64,000 bases of DNA from contig CM060962.1 of the NCBI GenBank assembly GCA_030765045.1, forward strand, positions 98,076,412-98,140,411. Direction: 5' to 3'. Under the pieces are notes generated by a model. The model worked only from the letters and a program-made list of their open reading frames with translations. It was not told where the DNA came from and did not search any database. The number at the start of each line of letters is the position of its first letter. Positions within the stretch are counted from its first letter, which is position 1. The translations under genes and the position numbers were made by a program. This document shows, in pieces, positions 62,111-64,000 of this stretch. This DNA is from Tenodera sinensis (taxonomy: Eukaryota > Arthropoda > Insecta > Mantodea > Mantidae).

Positions 62111-64000
62111 TTGTTCATACTTCAGCACTATTAAAAAACTAATAACGTTATAAAACACTTCTACTCTGTGTACTTTGTAATGAACAAAGTAATGTGGTCA
62201 AAGGTCACACCTGAGTCACGTACGACAGATTCTTAACTCTCTTCTAAATTGTCAGATGTGCACACCACAGAAATTATGATTCTGAGAAAATTTCATCACC
62301 GAATCATGCAAAATGTGTAAGTTCTACAAAAAATTGTAGAGATAAAATTGATTCTAGCTGTTTTCTGTTGTCCATAGGCTGAAGCGTGCTTTTATTGTAA
62401 AACGCATCGCACAGTAACGCTGTGATAACCGTCTTATTATAAACCAATTTTTCTTGTAAAACTTCTGCTTTAAAAAACTTTCTCTAGTATTTCATTTAGT
62501 GTAACATTTAGATTGAGCATTTAAGCTTTAAACATCTATATCCCTTACACTCTCTACATATGTACACAAAGACTGCTTTCACAGGCATTTTAATACAGTG
62601 CTAAATAAAACTACAATATCCTAATAATTTGAGGAATTCAAACCACACTCTGTTTGCAGAGCTGAAAAGCGCTTTAATATATTCCTCCACTTAATATTAT
62701 GGAAATAATATGCAAATTTCTTAGAAAGCAAAGAAAGTTATTCTAAAAATGTATCCTTAAATTCAAACATTATATGGTTCTGAAATATTTCTAATTATTA
62801 AAATCCAAAACGTTTATGCCTTTTAATACTATTTGATTATGGGCAACACGCATACTCATAAACATCCTGACGAAGTTTGGACTCTCTCGTTACTGTTATA
62901 TAAACTCCTTTCCTACAAAGTAATTTCTAATTCTTTCAGGCATGCTAACGAATTTCCTCGAGATTCCATTTGTGTTTTAACAATCGTACTGTATAGCTGT
63001 TAGTTTGCTGATGTGGAGGAGAATTGGACAGTAGGAAAACAGAGAGGAGCATTTGCATTGCACGCACGACTAACTGCCTCCTGCAGATATACTCACTACT
63101 GCAGTAATCAGGTTTACCGAGGATTTGCTAATTGAGGGCACGAGAATTGCTTTGAGAAGTTGAGATACCCACACCAGTCCATTCCGTCGTGACTGACATT
63201 CATATGATTGTACCACAACTACATGGACTACATATTCTCATATTCTCCCTACCTTGACTCACAACTTTCACTGTCATAGAAGAGTTCATTATAAGTAGGA
63301 ATGACACCCTCTATACCAGGTGACAGCCATGTACAACACTAAAATGTACCTTAATTTTCTATATTTATTCACATTTCAGTTCCAGGAAGCATTATTTACA
63401 GCAGTTCATGACGAAGAAATGTGAGCCGTCTCCAATCTTGTTTTCCGATAAATCTGCTGCCAGTTGCTCCAGTGTTGAGGTATGACATCTATATCTCAGG
63501 GTGTGTGTGGGCGGGTGTGAGGATAAACAACATCAGTTAAGTTGACTGACAAAATTTAATGGAGACTAATAATAAACTGTTTGGAGTGAGTTGCCGACTG
63601 TTTGAGGTTGAAGAATAAGACTGTTTCTGAATCATATCACTTGAAATTGTAAGTATTGAATTATGTCTGCTAACTTTTGACATATCCAGGATTTACGATT
63701 TCAAAATAAATGTTTCCGTAATAATAATAATAATGCGAAATTTACTTTGCCGTGAGTCGCAGAAATGCTAAACTGAAGATTCTCTGGCGGTAATCCTAAA
63801 TCTATATAATCCATCCGCGGTCAATAACGCTGTGGCTGCCGATAATCGATCACAGTGAAGAGCTCTGTAAGACTGCAAAACACGAAATAAAAGATGCCAA
63901 TTTTAGAAATGCGTACTCTATTGTTAACTTATGTCCCGCCTACAGATCGACTCCTGACACCGTTCCTAAATAATGCTGCCAAATTTTAAAGCTTCTAAAC
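62111..64000. other. no gene seen
   Basis: AT-rich DNA. TACCAGGTGACAGCC at 63316-63330 resembles the tip of the 12.3-kb TA-flanked element. A four-unit ATA/TAA stretch lies near 63718. No coding recognised up to the window end. Confidence 0.4.

Overview
The window is AT-rich, gene-poor and transposon-laden eukaryotic DNA. The telomere-type pentamer TTAGG, a DUF4817-type helix-turn-helix fragment, hAT, Tc1/mariner and Mutator-like (MULE) transposases, several tRNA-headed SINE families and very long AAT arrays all point to an insect, probably one with a large genome (a cockroach-like polyneopteran would fit, but the species cannot be fixed from the sequence). I find no confident host protein-coding gene, rRNA or functional tRNA gene. 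Nearly everything recognisable is a mobile element, a remnant of one, or tandem repeat.

Layout. 1-2.5 kb: unique DNA with SINE pieces. 2.5-5.3 kb: a dead LINE (endonuclease, reverse transcriptase with YADD, C-terminal region). 6.3-9.0 kb: a hAT element with 8-bp target duplication, dead transposase on the minus strand and a 345-bp ATT array inside. 12.3-14.0 kb: a TA-flanked element with inverted arms of more than 400 bp and a DUF4817 fragment between them. 16.75-23.44 kb: a structurally complete MULE with 103-bp inverted repeats and a perfect 9-bp target duplication, inserted in a SINE. It carries a transposase gene broken by an 88-bp tandem duplication, a 63-bp minisatellite, and a candidate second gene that starts just inside the other terminal repeat and runs towards the transposase. 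26-34.4 kb: SINEs, an LTR-like promoter repeat, two more AAT arrays of about 600 bp and a second LINE remnant.

36.4-48.4 kb is the most unusual part. A dead FLYWCH-type MULE transposase on the minus strand is split in two (catalytic half at 36.4-37.1 kb, N-terminal half at 48.0-48.4 kb). Between the halves lies a 10.85-kb element with inverted terminal repeats of about 245 bp, and almost its whole interior is a satellite of roughly 140 units, each joining one or more TTAGG copies to a core of about 50 bp. The satellite therefore appears to be the cargo of a transposon and not a remnant of a chromosome end. 48.4-64 kb holds SINEs with clear target duplications, an unclassified dispersed repeat family with CA arrays, a second LTR-like promoter repeat, CA/GT/CT arrays and a dead Tc1-like transposase.

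Nesting gives relative ages: SINE before MULE at 16.5-23.5 kb; FLYWCH MULE before satellite element at 36-48 kb; hAT and LINE before the AAT arrays that interrupt them.
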